Under the pieces are notes generated by a model. The model had not been told where the DNA came from. It saw only the letters and a list, made by a program, of their open reading frames with translations, and did no database searches. Position numbers and translations under genes: made by a program. Of a stretch of DNA of 64,000 nucleotides, positions 7,545 through 20,057 are shown one piece after another (within the stretch, counting starts at the first letter, position 1; each line of letters starts with the position of its first letter). Source of the DNA: JAWKWH01 sp041397625 (lineage in GTDB: Bacteria > Pseudomonadota > Alphaproteobacteria > Rhizobiales > Rhizobiaceae); contig JAWKWH010000001.1 of NCBI GenBank assembly GCA_041397625.1, positions 372,001 to 436,000 on the forward strand. Reading direction: 5' to 3'.

Positions 7545-8672
7545 GCCGCCCATCGCCGCCAGCCGCTCCATGTGGTGATCGGCGTCGCCGAAGCTCTTGT
7601 CGATCATCGTCATGCGCTTGAAATAGTGGCCGATGGCGGTTTCCATCGTCATGCCGATGCCGCCATGGAGCTGGATGGCGTTCTCGCCGGCAAGCCGGCC
7701 GCCACGACCGATCTCCACCTTGGCGGCGGCCATGGCGCGGCCACGCTCGGCGGCATCGTCGCTGTCGGCCATCATGGTGGCATACATGGTGATCGAGCGG
7801 GCCTGTTCGAGCGCCACGAACATGTCGACCGCCTTGTGCTGCAGCACCTGGAAGGCGCCGATGGGCACGCCGAACTGTTTCCTGACCTTCAGGTATTCGA
7901 CCGTCTGCTCGTGCATGACGGCCATGACGCCGACCGCCTCGGCGGCGAGCGCGGCGATGGCCTGGTCGGCGATGTGCTCGACCAGCGGCAACGCATCTTC
8001 CGGATCGCCGTAGACATCCTCCGCACGGACATTGTCGAGCGTTATCTCGGCGGCGCGGCGGCCGTCCTGCAGCGCGTAGCCGCGACGCGAAACGCCTTCG
8101 GCTGCGGCGTCAACGAGGAACAGGCCGATGCCCGACCGGTCACGCGTATCGCCTCCGGTGCGCGCGGTGACGAAGACCTTGTTGGCGCTGTCGCCGTCGA
8201 GCACGACGCTCTTGGCGCCGTTCAGCACATAGCCATCACCGTCCTTCGTCGCCGTGGTCTCGACGTGGTTCAGATCATAGCGGGCGTTGCGCTCGGTATG
8301 GGCGAGCGATAGCTTGAGAGAACCGTCGGCCACTTGCGGCACCAGGGCGGCGCGCTGCTCGTCGCTGCCGCCGAGCCTGAGCGCGGCGCCGCCGAGCACG
8401 ACCGTGCCGAAGAACGGTTCCAGCGACAGCGCGCGGCCCAGTTCCTCCATCACGATCATCGTGTCGACCGGTCCGCCGCCAAGTCCGCCATCGTCTTCGG
8501 CGAAGGGCAGCGCCATCAGCCCCATCTCGGCGAGCTTGCCCCAAACGCCGGCGCTCCAGCCCTCGTCGCTCTTGAGCACCTTGTTGCGGGCCTCGAAATC
8601 GTAATTGTCACGCAGCAGACGCTGAAGCGCGTCCCTGAGCATCGACTGCTCTTCGGTCAGGTCAAAGTCCAT
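7533..8672 (-). CDS. pimD: acyl-CoA dehydrogenase, PimD-like (small subunit)
   Basis: A 379-residue flavin acyl-CoA dehydrogenase fold. It opens with MDFDLTEEQSMLRDALQRLL, typical of the small subunit of pimeloyl-CoA dehydrogenase, and ends with a C-terminal helical domain (NAIQLHGGIGMTMETAIGHY). In Rhodopseudomonas palustris, PimC and PimD together dehydrogenate pimeloyl-CoA in dicarboxylate beta-oxidation. The gene order pimF-A-B-C-D in this window is the same as in that operon. It is last in the operon, separated from pimC by a 118-base palindromic repeat, so its expression could be lower than or separate from that of pimC. Confidence 0.85.
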   Translation of the reverse strand: MDFDLTEEQSMLRDALQRLLRDNYDFEARNKVLKSDEGWSAGVWGKLAEMGLMALPFAEDDGGLGGGPVDTMIVMEELGRALSLEPFFGTVVLGGAALRLGGSDEQRAALVPQVADGSLKLSLAHTERNARYDLNHVETTATKDGDGYVLNGAKSVVLDGDSANKVFVTARTGGDTRDRSGIGLFLVDAAAEGVSRRGYALQDGRRAAEITLDNVRAEDVYGDPEDALPLVEHIADQAIAALAAEAVGVMAVMHEQTVEYLKVRKQFGVPIGAFQVLQHKAVDMFVALEQARSITMYATMMADSDDAAERGRAMAAAKVEIGRGGRLAGENAIQLHGGIGMTMETAIGHYFKRMTMIDKSFGDADHHMERLAAMGGLFG

Positions 8673-8711
8673 TTGTCTTGTTCCGTTCCAATCTCGGGGT
8701 GCGGGTTTTGA

Positions 8712-8829
8712 CCCCTCACCGCCTCGCTTCGCTCGGCACCTCTCCCCAGTGGGGAGAGGACGCCAGGTAGCTGGTTTTTTCGTCTTCTCCCCCTTGGGGA
8801 GAAGGTGGCCCGAAGGGCCGGATGAGGGG
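8712..8829. repeat. REP-like composite palindromic element
   Basis: Outer inverted ends CCCCTCA (8712-8718) and TGAGGGG (8823-8829) enclose three hairpins: CCTCTCCCC-agt-GGGGAGAGG near 8739-8759, CTTCTCCCC-cctt-GGGGAGAAG near 8783-8804, and GGCCC-gaa-GGGCC near 8807-8819. Elements of this build are common between genes in Rhizobiales genomes. It fills nearly the whole pimC-pimD gap. In RNA it would form stable stems that could attenuate or stabilise the transcript. No second copy was noticed in the window. Confidence 0.8.
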
Positions 8830-8830
8830 C

Positions 8831-10033
8831 CTACAACCCAAGCACGGCCTTGGCGATGATGTTCTTCTGGATCTCGTTGGTGCCGCCATAGATCGAAACC
8901 TTGCGATAGTTGAAATAGCCGGGCGCGGCATGGCCGGCATAGTCCGGGCCGATTGGCGGTTCGTTGGAGCCCTCCTCGGCCAGGTGCTGCAGCGGCATGG
9001 CGTAGGGACCCATCACGTCCATCAGCAGCGCGGTGGTCGCCTGCTGGATCTCCGAGCCCTTGATCTTGAGGATCGAGGAGGCCGGATCGGGCCTGCCGGT
9101 GCTGCCGCGCTTGGCATCGGCGGCGACCACGCGCAACTGCGTCATCTCCAGCGCCTTGAGTTCGATTTCCACGGAAGCGAGCTTCTCGCGGAACTTGCGA
9201 TCCTCGATCAACGGCCGGCCGGACGACATCTCCTTGGCGGCCAGTTCGCGGATGCGGGCGATGCGCTGCTTGGAATAGCCGATGCGGGCGATGTTGGTGC
9301 GCTCGTTGCCGAGCAGGAACTTGGCGTAGTCCCAGCCGCGGTTTTCCTCGCCGACGAGGTTTTCTGCCGGCACGCGCACATCGGTGAAGAACACTTCGTT
9401 GACCTCGCGGCCGCCGTCGATGGTGACGATCGGGCGTACCTCGATGCCGGGAGACGTCATGTCGATCAGCAGAAAGGAGATGCCTTCCTGCTTCTTACCG
9501 TCGCTCGACGTGCGTACCAGGCAGAAGATCCAGTCGGCATACTGCGCCAGCGTCGTCCAGGTCTTCTGGCCGTTGACGACATAGTGGTCGCCGTCGCGCA
9601 CCGCCTTGGTCTTGAGCGAGGCAAGATCGGAGCCAGAGCCCGGCTCGGAGAAGCCCTGGCACCACCAGTCGTCGAGATTGAGGATGCGCGGCAGGTAGTG
9701 CGCCTTCTGCGCCTCGTTGCCGAATGTATAGATCACCGGCCCGACCATGTTGGTGCCGAAGGGCAGCGGCGAGGGGGCGGGAAACTTCTGCAGTTCCTCA
9801 AGATAGATATACTGCTTCATCGGCCCCCAGCCGGTACCGCCATACTCGACCGGCCAGTGCGGCGCGCCCCAGCCCTTGGCATTGAGGATGCGCGTCCAGG
9901 TGATCATGTGCTCCTTGCTGACGAATTCGCCAGCGATCGCGCGCTCGTGGATGTCGGCCGGCAGGTTTTCGGCGATGAAACTGCGAACCTCATCGCGAAA
10001 CTCGATTTCCTCAGGCGTGAAACGAAGGTCCAT
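8831..10033 (-). CDS. pimC: acyl-CoA dehydrogenase, PimC-like (large subunit)
   Basis: A 400-residue acyl-CoA dehydrogenase. Family marks are the FAD/substrate block GFSEPGSGSDLASLKTKA near residue 150, then VVNGQKTWTT, and the C-terminal signature YGGTNEIQKNIIAKAVLGL. The start MDLRFTPEEIEFRDEVR and the length fit the large subunit of pimeloyl-CoA dehydrogenase. It would catalyse the first oxidation of CoA-activated dicarboxylates, with electrons leaving through electron-transfer flavoprotein. It follows the thiolase gene after 15 bases in the same operon. A generic branched- or medium-chain acyl-CoA dehydrogenase is the alternative if the context were ignored. Confidence 0.87.
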   Translation of the reverse strand: MDLRFTPEEIEFRDEVRSFIAENLPADIHERAIAGEFVSKEHMITWTRILNAKGWGAPHWPVEYGGTGWGPMKQYIYLEELQKFPAPSPLPFGTNMVGPVIYTFGNEAQKAHYLPRILNLDDWWCQGFSEPGSGSDLASLKTKAVRDGDHYVVNGQKTWTTLAQYADWIFCLVRTSSDGKKQEGISFLLIDMTSPGIEVRPIVTIDGGREVNEVFFTDVRVPAENLVGEENRGWDYAKFLLGNERTNIARIGYSKQRIARIRELAAKEMSSGRPLIEDRKFREKLASVEIELKALEMTQLRVVAADAKRGSTGRPDPASSILKIKGSEIQQATTALLMDVMGPYAMPLQHLAEEGSNEPPIGPDYAGHAAPGYFNYRKVSIYGGTNEIQKNIIAKAVLGL

Positions 10034-10048
10034 GAGACGATCCTCCCG

Positions 10049-11230
10049 TCAGTTGATCTCGAGCAGGCCGGCGGCACCCATGCCGCCGCCGATGCACATG
10101 GTGACGACGGCATAGCGTACGCCGCGGCGCCTGCCCTCGATGAGCGCGTGGCCGGCAAGCCGCGCCCCGCTCATGCCGTAGGGATGGCCGACGGCGATGG
10201 CGCCGCCATCGACATTGAGCTTGTCGGGATCGATGCCGAGCTTGTCGCGGCAGTAGATCACCTGCACCGCAAAGGCCTCGTTCAACTCCCAGAGCCCGAT
10301 ATCGTCGACCTTGAGACCGTGGCGTTCAAGCAGGCGCGGTACGGCGAAGACCGGGCCGATGCCCATCTCGTCGGGTTCGCAGCCGGCGACGTTGAAGCCA
10401 CGGAAGATGCCGAGCGGTTGAAGCCCGCGCTTTTCGGCCTCCTTCGCCTCCATCATCACCGAAGCCGCGGCGCCGTCGGAAAGCTGGCTGGCATTGCCGG
10501 CGGTGATCACGCCGCCGTCGCGCACGGGCTTCAGCCCGGCAAGGCCCTCGGCGGTGGTGTCGGGGCGCGGACCCTCGTCATGGGCGAGCGTCACCTGCTT
10601 GTGGCTGACCTCCTTGGTCTCCCTGTCGATGACGGCCATCTCGGTCTCGATCGGCGCGATCTCGTCGTCGAAGCGGCCGGCCTCGCGCGCTGCCGCAACC
10701 CGGCGCTGCGATTCGAGCCCGTAGGCGTCCTGCGCCTCGCGCGAGATGCCGTAGCGCTTGGCGACCACCTCCGCCGTGTCGATCATCGGCATGTAGACGC
10801 CCGGAACCTTCTTCACCAGTTCCTCGTCGAGCAGGCGGAAGGTGTTGCGCTTGTCGTTCTGCACCAGGCTGATCGATTCGACGCCGCCGGCGATACCGGC
10901 GGTGACGCCGTCGTTGCGGATGGCATTGGCAAGCACGGCCATCGACTGCAGGCCCGACGAGCACTGTCGGTCGATGGTGGTGCCAGCGGTTGTCACCGGC
11001 AGGCCGGCGCGCAACAGGCCGCGGCGGGCGACGTTCAGTCCCGTCGTGCCCTCCTGCATGGCGCAGCCCATGACCACGTCCTCGATCTCGGCGCCGTCGA
11101 GGCCGGAGCGTTTCAGCGCGTGACCGATGGCATGGCCGGCGAGCGCCGAACCGTCGGTATTGTTGAGCGCGCCGCGATAGGCCTTGCCGATCGGCGTGCG
11201 GGCGGTTGAGACGATGACGGCTTCACGCAT
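10049..11230 (-). CDS. pimB: acetyl-CoA C-acyltransferase (thiolase), PimB-like
   Basis: A 393-residue thiolase. The nucleophilic cysteine lies in DRQCSSGLQS near residue 88, the His in VGHPYGMSGAR and the second Cys in TMCIGGGMGAAGL near the C-terminus. It cleaves 3-oxoacyl-CoA to acetyl-CoA and a shortened acyl-CoA. In this operon it would also suit 3-oxoadipyl-CoA, giving succinyl-CoA plus acetyl-CoA, which links it to the pcaD-like gene upstream. It lies between the ligase and dehydrogenase genes with gaps of 15-24 bases. Confidence 0.9.
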   Translation of the reverse strand: MREAVIVSTARTPIGKAYRGALNNTDGSALAGHAIGHALKRSGLDGAEIEDVVMGCAMQEGTTGLNVARRGLLRAGLPVTTAGTTIDRQCSSGLQSMAVLANAIRNDGVTAGIAGGVESISLVQNDKRNTFRLLDEELVKKVPGVYMPMIDTAEVVAKRYGISREAQDAYGLESQRRVAAAREAGRFDDEIAPIETEMAVIDRETKEVSHKQVTLAHDEGPRPDTTAEGLAGLKPVRDGGVITAGNASQLSDGAAASVMMEAKEAEKRGLQPLGIFRGFNVAGCEPDEMGIGPVFAVPRLLERHGLKVDDIGLWELNEAFAVQVIYCRDKLGIDPDKLNVDGGAIAVGHPYGMSGARLAGHALIEGRRRGVRYAVVTMCIGGGMGAAGLLEIN

Positions 11231-11254
11231 GGGCTTCTCCTCGGGATGAAAGTG

Positions 11255-12913
11255 TCACGATGCCTTGGCCGCGTCGCTGCGGGCGGCCTCTTCCTGTTTC
11301 AGTTCCAGCTTGGACAGTTTGCCCACCGGTGTGCGCGGCAGCGCGTCGCGGACTTCCAGCGCTGCCGGCATCTCATGCGGGCCGATACGATTTTTGAGGA
11401 ATGCGCGCAACGTTTCCAGCGTCAGCGGTGCGGCGCCGTCGCGCAGCTTGACGAAGGCCTTGGCGGCTTCGCCGCGATAGGTGTCGGCAACGCCGATCAC
11501 CAGCACCTCCTCGACATCCTCGTGCTCGTAGATCGCCTGTTCGATCATCTGCGGGTAGACGTTGAACCCGCCGGAGATGATCATGTCCTTGCGGCGGTCG
11601 ACAATGAAAAAAAAGCCGTCCTCGTCCATATAGCCGATGTCGCCGGTCAGAAACCAGCCGTCGACGAAGCAATGAGCGTTCTCGTCCGGCCGGTTGAGAT
11701 AGCCGGCGGTGACGTTCTTGCCGCGCACCGCCAGTTCGCCGGTCTCGCCGACCGGCATTTCGCGCGCCGGATCGGTCAGCGATACGACGCGCAGGAACAC
11801 GCCGGGCAGCGGAACGCCGATGGAGCCGGCCTTGTCGGACCGGCTGCGCGGCAGGCCGGTGCCGGCGGGCGACGTCTCGCTCATGCCCCAGCCGCCGACC
11901 AGTTCGATGCCGGTGCGGCGTTGAAAGCGCGACGCCACCTCCACCGGCAGCGGCGCGCCGCCGGAAGCCGCCAGCCTCAGCGAAGAAAGGTCGCGCTTCT
12001 CGAAGCCGGGCACAGAAGAGATCGCGATCCACATGGTCGGCACGCCGGGAAACACGGTGGCGCCGGCCTCGATGTCGTCGAGCGCCTCATGCGGGTCGAA
12101 ACGCGAGCGCAGCAGGATCTCGCTGCCGGCGTTGAGCGAGCGCAGCATCACGGTGACAAGGCCGTAGATGTGGAACAGCGGCAGATAGAGCAGGATGCGA
12201 TCGGGCTGCTCGTCGGCAAGGTCCCAGCCCCGATACCAAAGCTCGTAGGACGAAAGCGCCGCCGACAGGTTGGCATGCGTGAGCATCGCCGCCTTGGGCA
12301 GACCGGTGGTGCCGCCGGTATATTGCAGCACGGCGAGCATGTCCTCGCCGATTTGCGAACCGTCGATGGCGGCCTCGCCCGGCTCGCGCCACACGGCGAC
12401 GTCGCCGCCTTTCGGAATGGCGCCTGTCTCCGGGCCTTCGCCCCAATGCGCGTCGTCGCCGACCACCAGCCCTTCGATACCGCACTGGCGCGCCACGGCG
12501 GCTGCAAGGGTTGCAAGCTTGCCGAAATTGGTCGTCACCAGCAGTTTGGCGCCGCTGTCGACAAGCTTGTGGGTTTGGATGCGCGGTGCATCGAGCGGAC
12601 TCAGATGCACGACGGTCGCGCCGGCCTTGAGGGCGCCGAAAAAGGCGACCGGATGCCACGGCGTGTTGGGCAGCAGCAGCGCGACCCGGTCGCCCGGCCC
12701 CACGCCGAGATCGGCGAGACGCGCGGCCGCGGCATTTGCTGCGGCGGCAAATGCGGCATAGCCGATCTTGCGGCCGCGGAAATCGAAGGCCGGACGGTCA
12801 GGCCACCGGGCAGCCGCCCGGTCCGGCAGGTCGTGCACCGGAAAGGTGGCGATCTCCGCATCGGCCGCCAGGCCGGGCGGATAGGCGCTCTCCCAGGGCG
12901 CGGCCGGCGCCAT
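11255..12913 (-). CDS. pimA: acyl/dicarboxylate-CoA ligase, PimA-like
   Basis: A 552-residue ANL-superfamily adenylate-forming enzyme. Visible motifs are the P-loop LQYTGGTTGLPKAAMLTH near residue 200, the GWGMSETSP motif near 340, the YLTGD-equivalent WFLTGDIGYMDEDGFF, and the terminal catalytic lysine in RTPVGKLSKLE. It activates a carboxylate to its CoA thioester with ATP. The PimA assignment follows from operon position between pimF and pimB, and the protein alone could be called a long-chain fatty acyl-CoA ligase. Its start is 5 bases after the pimF stop, so translation is probably coupled. Confidence 0.85.
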   Translation of the reverse strand: MAPAAPWESAYPPGLAADAEIATFPVHDLPDRAAARWPDRPAFDFRGRKIGYAAFAAAANAAAARLADLGVGPGDRVALLLPNTPWHPVAFFGALKAGATVVHLSPLDAPRIQTHKLVDSGAKLLVTTNFGKLATLAAAVARQCGIEGLVVGDDAHWGEGPETGAIPKGGDVAVWREPGEAAIDGSQIGEDMLAVLQYTGGTTGLPKAAMLTHANLSAALSSYELWYRGWDLADEQPDRILLYLPLFHIYGLVTVMLRSLNAGSEILLRSRFDPHEALDDIEAGATVFPGVPTMWIAISSVPGFEKRDLSSLRLAASGGAPLPVEVASRFQRRTGIELVGGWGMSETSPAGTGLPRSRSDKAGSIGVPLPGVFLRVVSLTDPAREMPVGETGELAVRGKNVTAGYLNRPDENAHCFVDGWFLTGDIGYMDEDGFFFIVDRRKDMIISGGFNVYPQMIEQAIYEHEDVEEVLVIGVADTYRGEAAKAFVKLRDGAAPLTLETLRAFLKNRIGPHEMPAALEVRDALPRTPVGKLSKLELKQEEAARSDAAKAS

Positions 12914-12917
12914 CCGG

Positions 12918-15011
<2,094 letters not shown>

Positions 15012-15063
15012 TCTTCCTCCATGGCGGCTTTGGCGGCCTGTGCTGGATGCTCGACCGCCCTGC

Positions 15064-15852
15064 CTACGCGGTAACGCGCAGGAAGCCGGAAATCAATTCC
15101 GCTGTTCTGGCGGGCTGTTCGATACAGGGCAGATGGCCGGCGTTCTCGACAATCTCGAAGCCGGCGCCGTCGATCAATGCGGCGGTGGAGCGCACCACGT
15201 CAGGCGTGGTCGCGCCGTCCTGGTCGCCGACGATGCACAGGACCGGCAGCGACAGCGCGCGCGACGATTCCGTCAGGTCGGCGTCGCGGATCGCCGCGCT
15301 CGTCCCGGCGTAGCCGTCGACGGTGGTGCGCGTCAGCATGGCCAGGTAGCCGACATAGTCGGGATTGTCGGGCGAACGGTATTCCGGCGTGAACCAACGC
15401 TCCATGATCGCATCGGCGATCGAGGCGATACCGTCACCGTTCACCGCCTCGATGCGCGCATTCCACAATTCTTCCGTACCGATCCTGTGGGACGTATCGC
15501 ACAACACCAGTGCCGAAACGAGATCCGGCCTCAGTGCGGCGATGCCCTGCGCGATCATGCCGCCGACCGACAGGCCGACGATTGCCGCCCGCCGGACATC
15601 GAGATGGTCGAGCAGCGCGGCAAGATCTCCGACATGATCGGTCATCGCATAGGGCTGCGGCGGCGCCTCGGACAGGCCGTGGCCGCGCTTGTCGTAGCGG
15701 ATGACGCGAAAGGCGTGGCCAAGGCGGGCGACGACCTCGTCCCAGATGCGAAAATCGGTGCCGAGCGAATTGGAAAAGACGATCACGGGCCGGTCTGCGC
15801 CGCCCCTGTCCTCGTAGTGCAATACAACGCCGTTGACACGCGCGAACGCCAT
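15064..15852 (-). CDS. pcaD: 3-oxoadipate enol-lactonase-like alpha/beta hydrolase
   Basis: A 262-residue alpha/beta hydrolase with nucleophile elbow GLSVGGM (Ser about 94), an acid-strand region VGDQDGATTP and the catalytic His in NAGHLPCIEQP. Length and the VVLHYEDRG/SNSLGTDFRIWD opening match PcaD, which opens 3-oxoadipate enol-lactone to 3-oxoadipate. It begins the operon ahead of pimFABCD, which supports a role in feeding a C6 dicarboxylate into CoA-dependent degradation. Ribosome binding site GGGAGGA lies about 10 bases before the ATG. An ester or lactone hydrolase with another substrate remains possible. Confidence 0.8.
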   Translation of the reverse strand: MAFARVNGVVLHYEDRGGADRPVIVFSNSLGTDFRIWDEVVARLGHAFRVIRYDKRGHGLSEAPPQPYAMTDHVGDLAALLDHLDVRRAAIVGLSVGGMIAQGIAALRPDLVSALVLCDTSHRIGTEELWNARIEAVNGDGIASIADAIMERWFTPEYRSPDNPDYVGYLAMLTRTTVDGYAGTSAAIRDADLTESSRALSLPVLCIVGDQDGATTPDVVRSTAALIDGAGFEIVENAGHLPCIEQPARTAELISGFLRVTA

Positions 15853-15872
15853 TCAAACAATCCTCCCGAAAC

Positions 15873-15888
15873 CATACTACCGAGTATG
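15873..15888. promoter_or_regulatory. palindromic operator upstream of pcaD-pim operon
   Basis: A perfect 6-base inverted repeat CATACT-accg-AGTATG lies directly upstream of the pcaD ribosome binding site. The size and symmetry resemble TetR-family operators, which often control acyl-CoA catabolic genes. No TetR gene is adjacent, so the regulator would be encoded elsewhere. Function is inferred from position and symmetry only. Confidence 0.45.
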
Positions 15889-15933
15889 TTGCATCGGCGG
15901 GAACAGGTCAATTCTCGCCGGCGAAATAGGCCG

Positions 15934-17427
<1,494 letters not shown>

Positions 17428-17621
17428 GATGCCGCAATCTCCTCCCGTGGTTTCGCGACCGTTCCCTCCCGAATACGCGGATCGGCGCCGGTTGTCCAAG
17501 TTCACATTACCGCTGCAATTCCCGCATAGGAAAAATACGGGCGGAGACAGGCTTGCCGCCGCCTTCGCGATTGTCTTTAGTTGGGCGGAACCATTCGGGA
17601 GAAAGTTCGGGCGAGGGAAGC

Positions 17622-19376
17622 ATGTCTGCGGGCCGATTGACCATCGACTGCAAATTACTGGCGCTGCGCGGAATGGCCGCGTTGACGGTTGTCCTTGCCT
17701 TGCTGCTGCCGGCGCGGGCCTTTGTCGACCCGATGCTGGACGTGCGCGTGGATGCCGCCGTCGCCGAACGCGAATTCGACGTCGCCCTGGCCGAGCTGCG
17801 GTCGGCGCAGGCCGATAACGACGATCCGCTGGTGGCCGAGGATCTCGTCAGGCGCACCGCCATGGTGCTTGAGGCGGCGGGCCTCCACGGCGAGGCGGCG
17901 GATACCTGGGTCGAACTGGCGCTTGCGGTCGGCGAGCGCGTCGGGACGCTCGATCCGGCCCTTGTGGAAATATGGTCCGATGCGGCGGCGGCCTACGAGG
18001 CTGCCGGCGACCCGCGGAAGGCGGCGGAAGCCTGCAAGGAGGCGCTTGCCGTACTGATTGCCGCCGGGCAGATGTCCATGGCCGACGAACTGCTCGAGCG
18101 CCTCGGCCGCATCGCCGCGGGCGACAATGCCGAGGCGGCGCAATATGCCCGCGAGGCGATCACGACCTTCGAGGAGGACGGCGAACGTGCCCGCGCAACG
18201 CCGGCCGGACCGGATGGCGGCTTCACCACCATTCGCATCTACTATGGCACGGACCGGGCGCGCAGCGGCAGCGAGTACCCATCGGAGTTCTATGGCGGCG
18301 GGCGCGGTCAACTCGAGATGGGAACGGCGCTTGTGAGCATTCCGGCCGTGCACAAACCGGGACAACTTGAGAAGCCGGACATCTGGACGCTCGACTTCAG
18401 GCTCGATCCCGAACGCCACATCGTGTTGCAGGAGATACATCCGGGTTCGCCCGACGAAGTGTTCGCGACAATGCGCAAACATGTCGAAAGCGCGAACGCG
18501 CCCGAGGCGTTTGTCTTCGTGCACGGTTTCAATGTCAGCTTCAACGACGCGGCGCGGCGTACTGCGCAGATGGCCTACGACATGAATTTCAGCGGCCTGC
18601 CGATCCTCTATTCATGGCCGTCGCGCGATTCGGTGTTGAGCTATATTTCCGACACCGCGGTGGTCAATCTGTCGGGGCGGCGTCTGTCGCGGTTTCTGGA
18701 AGATATCGTCAACAAGTCCGGCGCGACGCGCATCCACCTGATCGCCCATTCCATGGGCAACCGTGCCATGACCGACGCACTCGAGCTCTTCGCCCTGCGC
18801 AACCAGGGCAAGCCGCCGGCGTTCGACCAGGTGCTGTTCACGGCGCCGGATCTCGATGCCGGCCTGTTTGCCGAGATGGCCAAGACGATACGGCCGACCG
18901 CCAAGCGGCTGACGCTCTACGCCTCCAACAAGGACTGGGCGCTGGAAGTGTCGAAGCGGTTGCACGGCGACGCGCCGCGCGCCGGCCAGGGTGGCGACAA
19001 TATCCTGCTGGAGCCGACATTCGACACGGTCGATATGACCATGATCGGCGAGGACATGCTGGCGCATTCCTATTTCGCCAACAACGCCTCGGCGCTGACC
19101 GACATATTCTCGCTTTTCTGGCGCGACGCCTCGCCGGCGCAGCGCTGCGGCATGGATCCGAGAAAAGGGCCGGAAGGGCAGGCCTACTGGTCCTATGATC
19201 CCAATCAGTGCGACGGTAACGCGCTGTTGTCGACGCTGGCGATCCTCAAGCGGGGCAGTGTCGCCTCGGTGGCCGAGGCGCGCGCCTTCTTCAATCGCTA
19301 TATCCGTTCGCCCTCCGTCGATCCGAAGGACCGTTTGCGGCTGCTCGACGCACTCGGCAAGCTGTTCGGATCGTAA
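17622..19376 (+). CDS. exported alpha/beta hydrolase (COG4782/DUF900 type) with helical N-terminal region
   Basis: 584 residues. An N-terminal signal peptide or anchor (LRGMAALTVVLALLLPARAF) precedes an alanine- and glutamate-rich helical region at about 40-190 that looks like degenerate TPR repeats. A DUF900-type alpha/beta hydrolase domain follows: IRIYYGTDRAR, then FVFVHGFNVSFNDAARR, then the nucleophile in LIAHSMGNRAM (Ser about 380). Such proteins are predicted periplasmic esterases or lipases with unknown substrates. The ATG at 17622 follows GAGGGAAGC; upstream in-frame codons lack signal-like sequence. It probably acts outside the cytoplasmic membrane. Its neighbours (glpK, GST) give no pathway hint. 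Confidence 0.78.
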   Translation: MSAGRLTIDCKLLALRGMAALTVVLALLLPARAFVDPMLDVRVDAAVAEREFDVALAELRSAQADNDDPLVAEDLVRRTAMVLEAAGLHGEAADTWVELALAVGERVGTLDPALVEIWSDAAAAYEAAGDPRKAAEACKEALAVLIAAGQMSMADELLERLGRIAAGDNAEAAQYAREAITTFEEDGERARATPAGPDGGFTTIRIYYGTDRARSGSEYPSEFYGGGRGQLEMGTALVSIPAVHKPGQLEKPDIWTLDFRLDPERHIVLQEIHPGSPDEVFATMRKHVESANAPEAFVFVHGFNVSFNDAARRTAQMAYDMNFSGLPILYSWPSRDSVLSYISDTAVVNLSGRRLSRFLEDIVNKSGATRIHLIAHSMGNRAMTDALELFALRNQGKPPAFDQVLFTAPDLDAGLFAEMAKTIRPTAKRLTLYASNKDWALEVSKRLHGDAPRAGQGGDNILLEPTFDTVDMTMIGEDMLAHSYFANNASALTDIFSLFWRDASPAQRCGMDPRKGPEGQAYWSYDPNQCDGNALLSTLAILKRGSVASVAEARAFFNRYIRSPSVDPKDRLRLLDALGKLFGS

Positions 19377-19453
19377 CAAGGCAACGCGTAGCGCCATTGC
19401 CAGACTGCGCGCTTTTTGCCAATCATTCATGCCCGTTGTCCAGGGAGGGGATC

Positions 19454-20056
19454 ATGTACAAGGCCGTCGGCTCGCCGGGATCGCGCATAAGCCGCGTGTT
19501 GTGGATGCTCGAAGAGCTGGAGCAGCCCTACGACATCGTGTTCGCCAAGCCGCAATCGGAAATCGCCCGCTCCCACAACGCATCCGGCAAGGTGCCGGCT
19601 TTGGTCGACGGCGATCTCGTGCTGACGGATTCGGCGGCGATCTGTGCCTATCTGGCCGAAAAGCACGCCGACAAGGGCTTCGGCCCGCGCGACGCGAGGG
19701 AGCGGGCCGAGATCGATAGCTGGCTGCATTTCGCCCAGTCGGAGCTGGAAGCACCGCTGTGGAACAAGCTGAAGCACCGGCTGATCCTGGCCGAGGAGCT
19801 GCGCGCCGAGGTCGGACCGTGGACGGCCTGGGAGTTCGCGCGCGAGATCAAGGCAATGGAGCGGCGGCTCGGCGACCGGGAGTTTGCCGTCGGCGACCAT
19901 TTCTCCGCTGCCGATATCGTGCTCGCCCATTGCGGTAGCTGGGCAAGGGCCGGCAAGTTCGATGTCGCTTCCGACAAGGTCAACGCCTATTTCGACCGCA
20001 TGCTGGCGCGTCCGGCACTGGCGCGGGCGCGCGAGCGTGAAAAGGCTGCCGGCTAA
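19454..20056 (+). CDS. glutathione S-transferase family protein
   Basis: About 200 residues with a thioredoxin-fold N-terminal domain (MYKAVGSPGSRISRVLWMLEEL, SGKVPALVDGDLVLTDSAAI) and an all-helical C-terminal domain (EFAVGDHFSAADIVLAHC). The Ser/Arg pair in SPGSRISR sits where the catalytic residue of Ser/Cys-type bacterial GSTs lies. It likely conjugates or reduces electrophiles with glutathione; the substrate is unknown. The ATG at 19454 has a strong GGGAGGGG ribosome binding site, whereas an earlier in-frame codon at 19397 does not. The stop codon is one base from the end of the convergent coaBC gene. Confidence 0.85.
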   Translation: MYKAVGSPGSRISRVLWMLEELEQPYDIVFAKPQSEIARSHNASGKVPALVDGDLVLTDSAAICAYLAEKHADKGFGPRDARERAEIDSWLHFAQSELEAPLWNKLKHRLILAEELRAEVGPWTAWEFAREIKAMERRLGDREFAVGDHFSAADIVLAHCGSWARAGKFDVASDKVNAYFDRMLARPALARAREREKAAG

Positions 20057-20057
20057 C

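Noticed and set aside
8822..11209. Long plus-strand open frame (795 codons)
   Set aside because: It is antisense to pimC and pimB and has a shadow-type composition without any motif.
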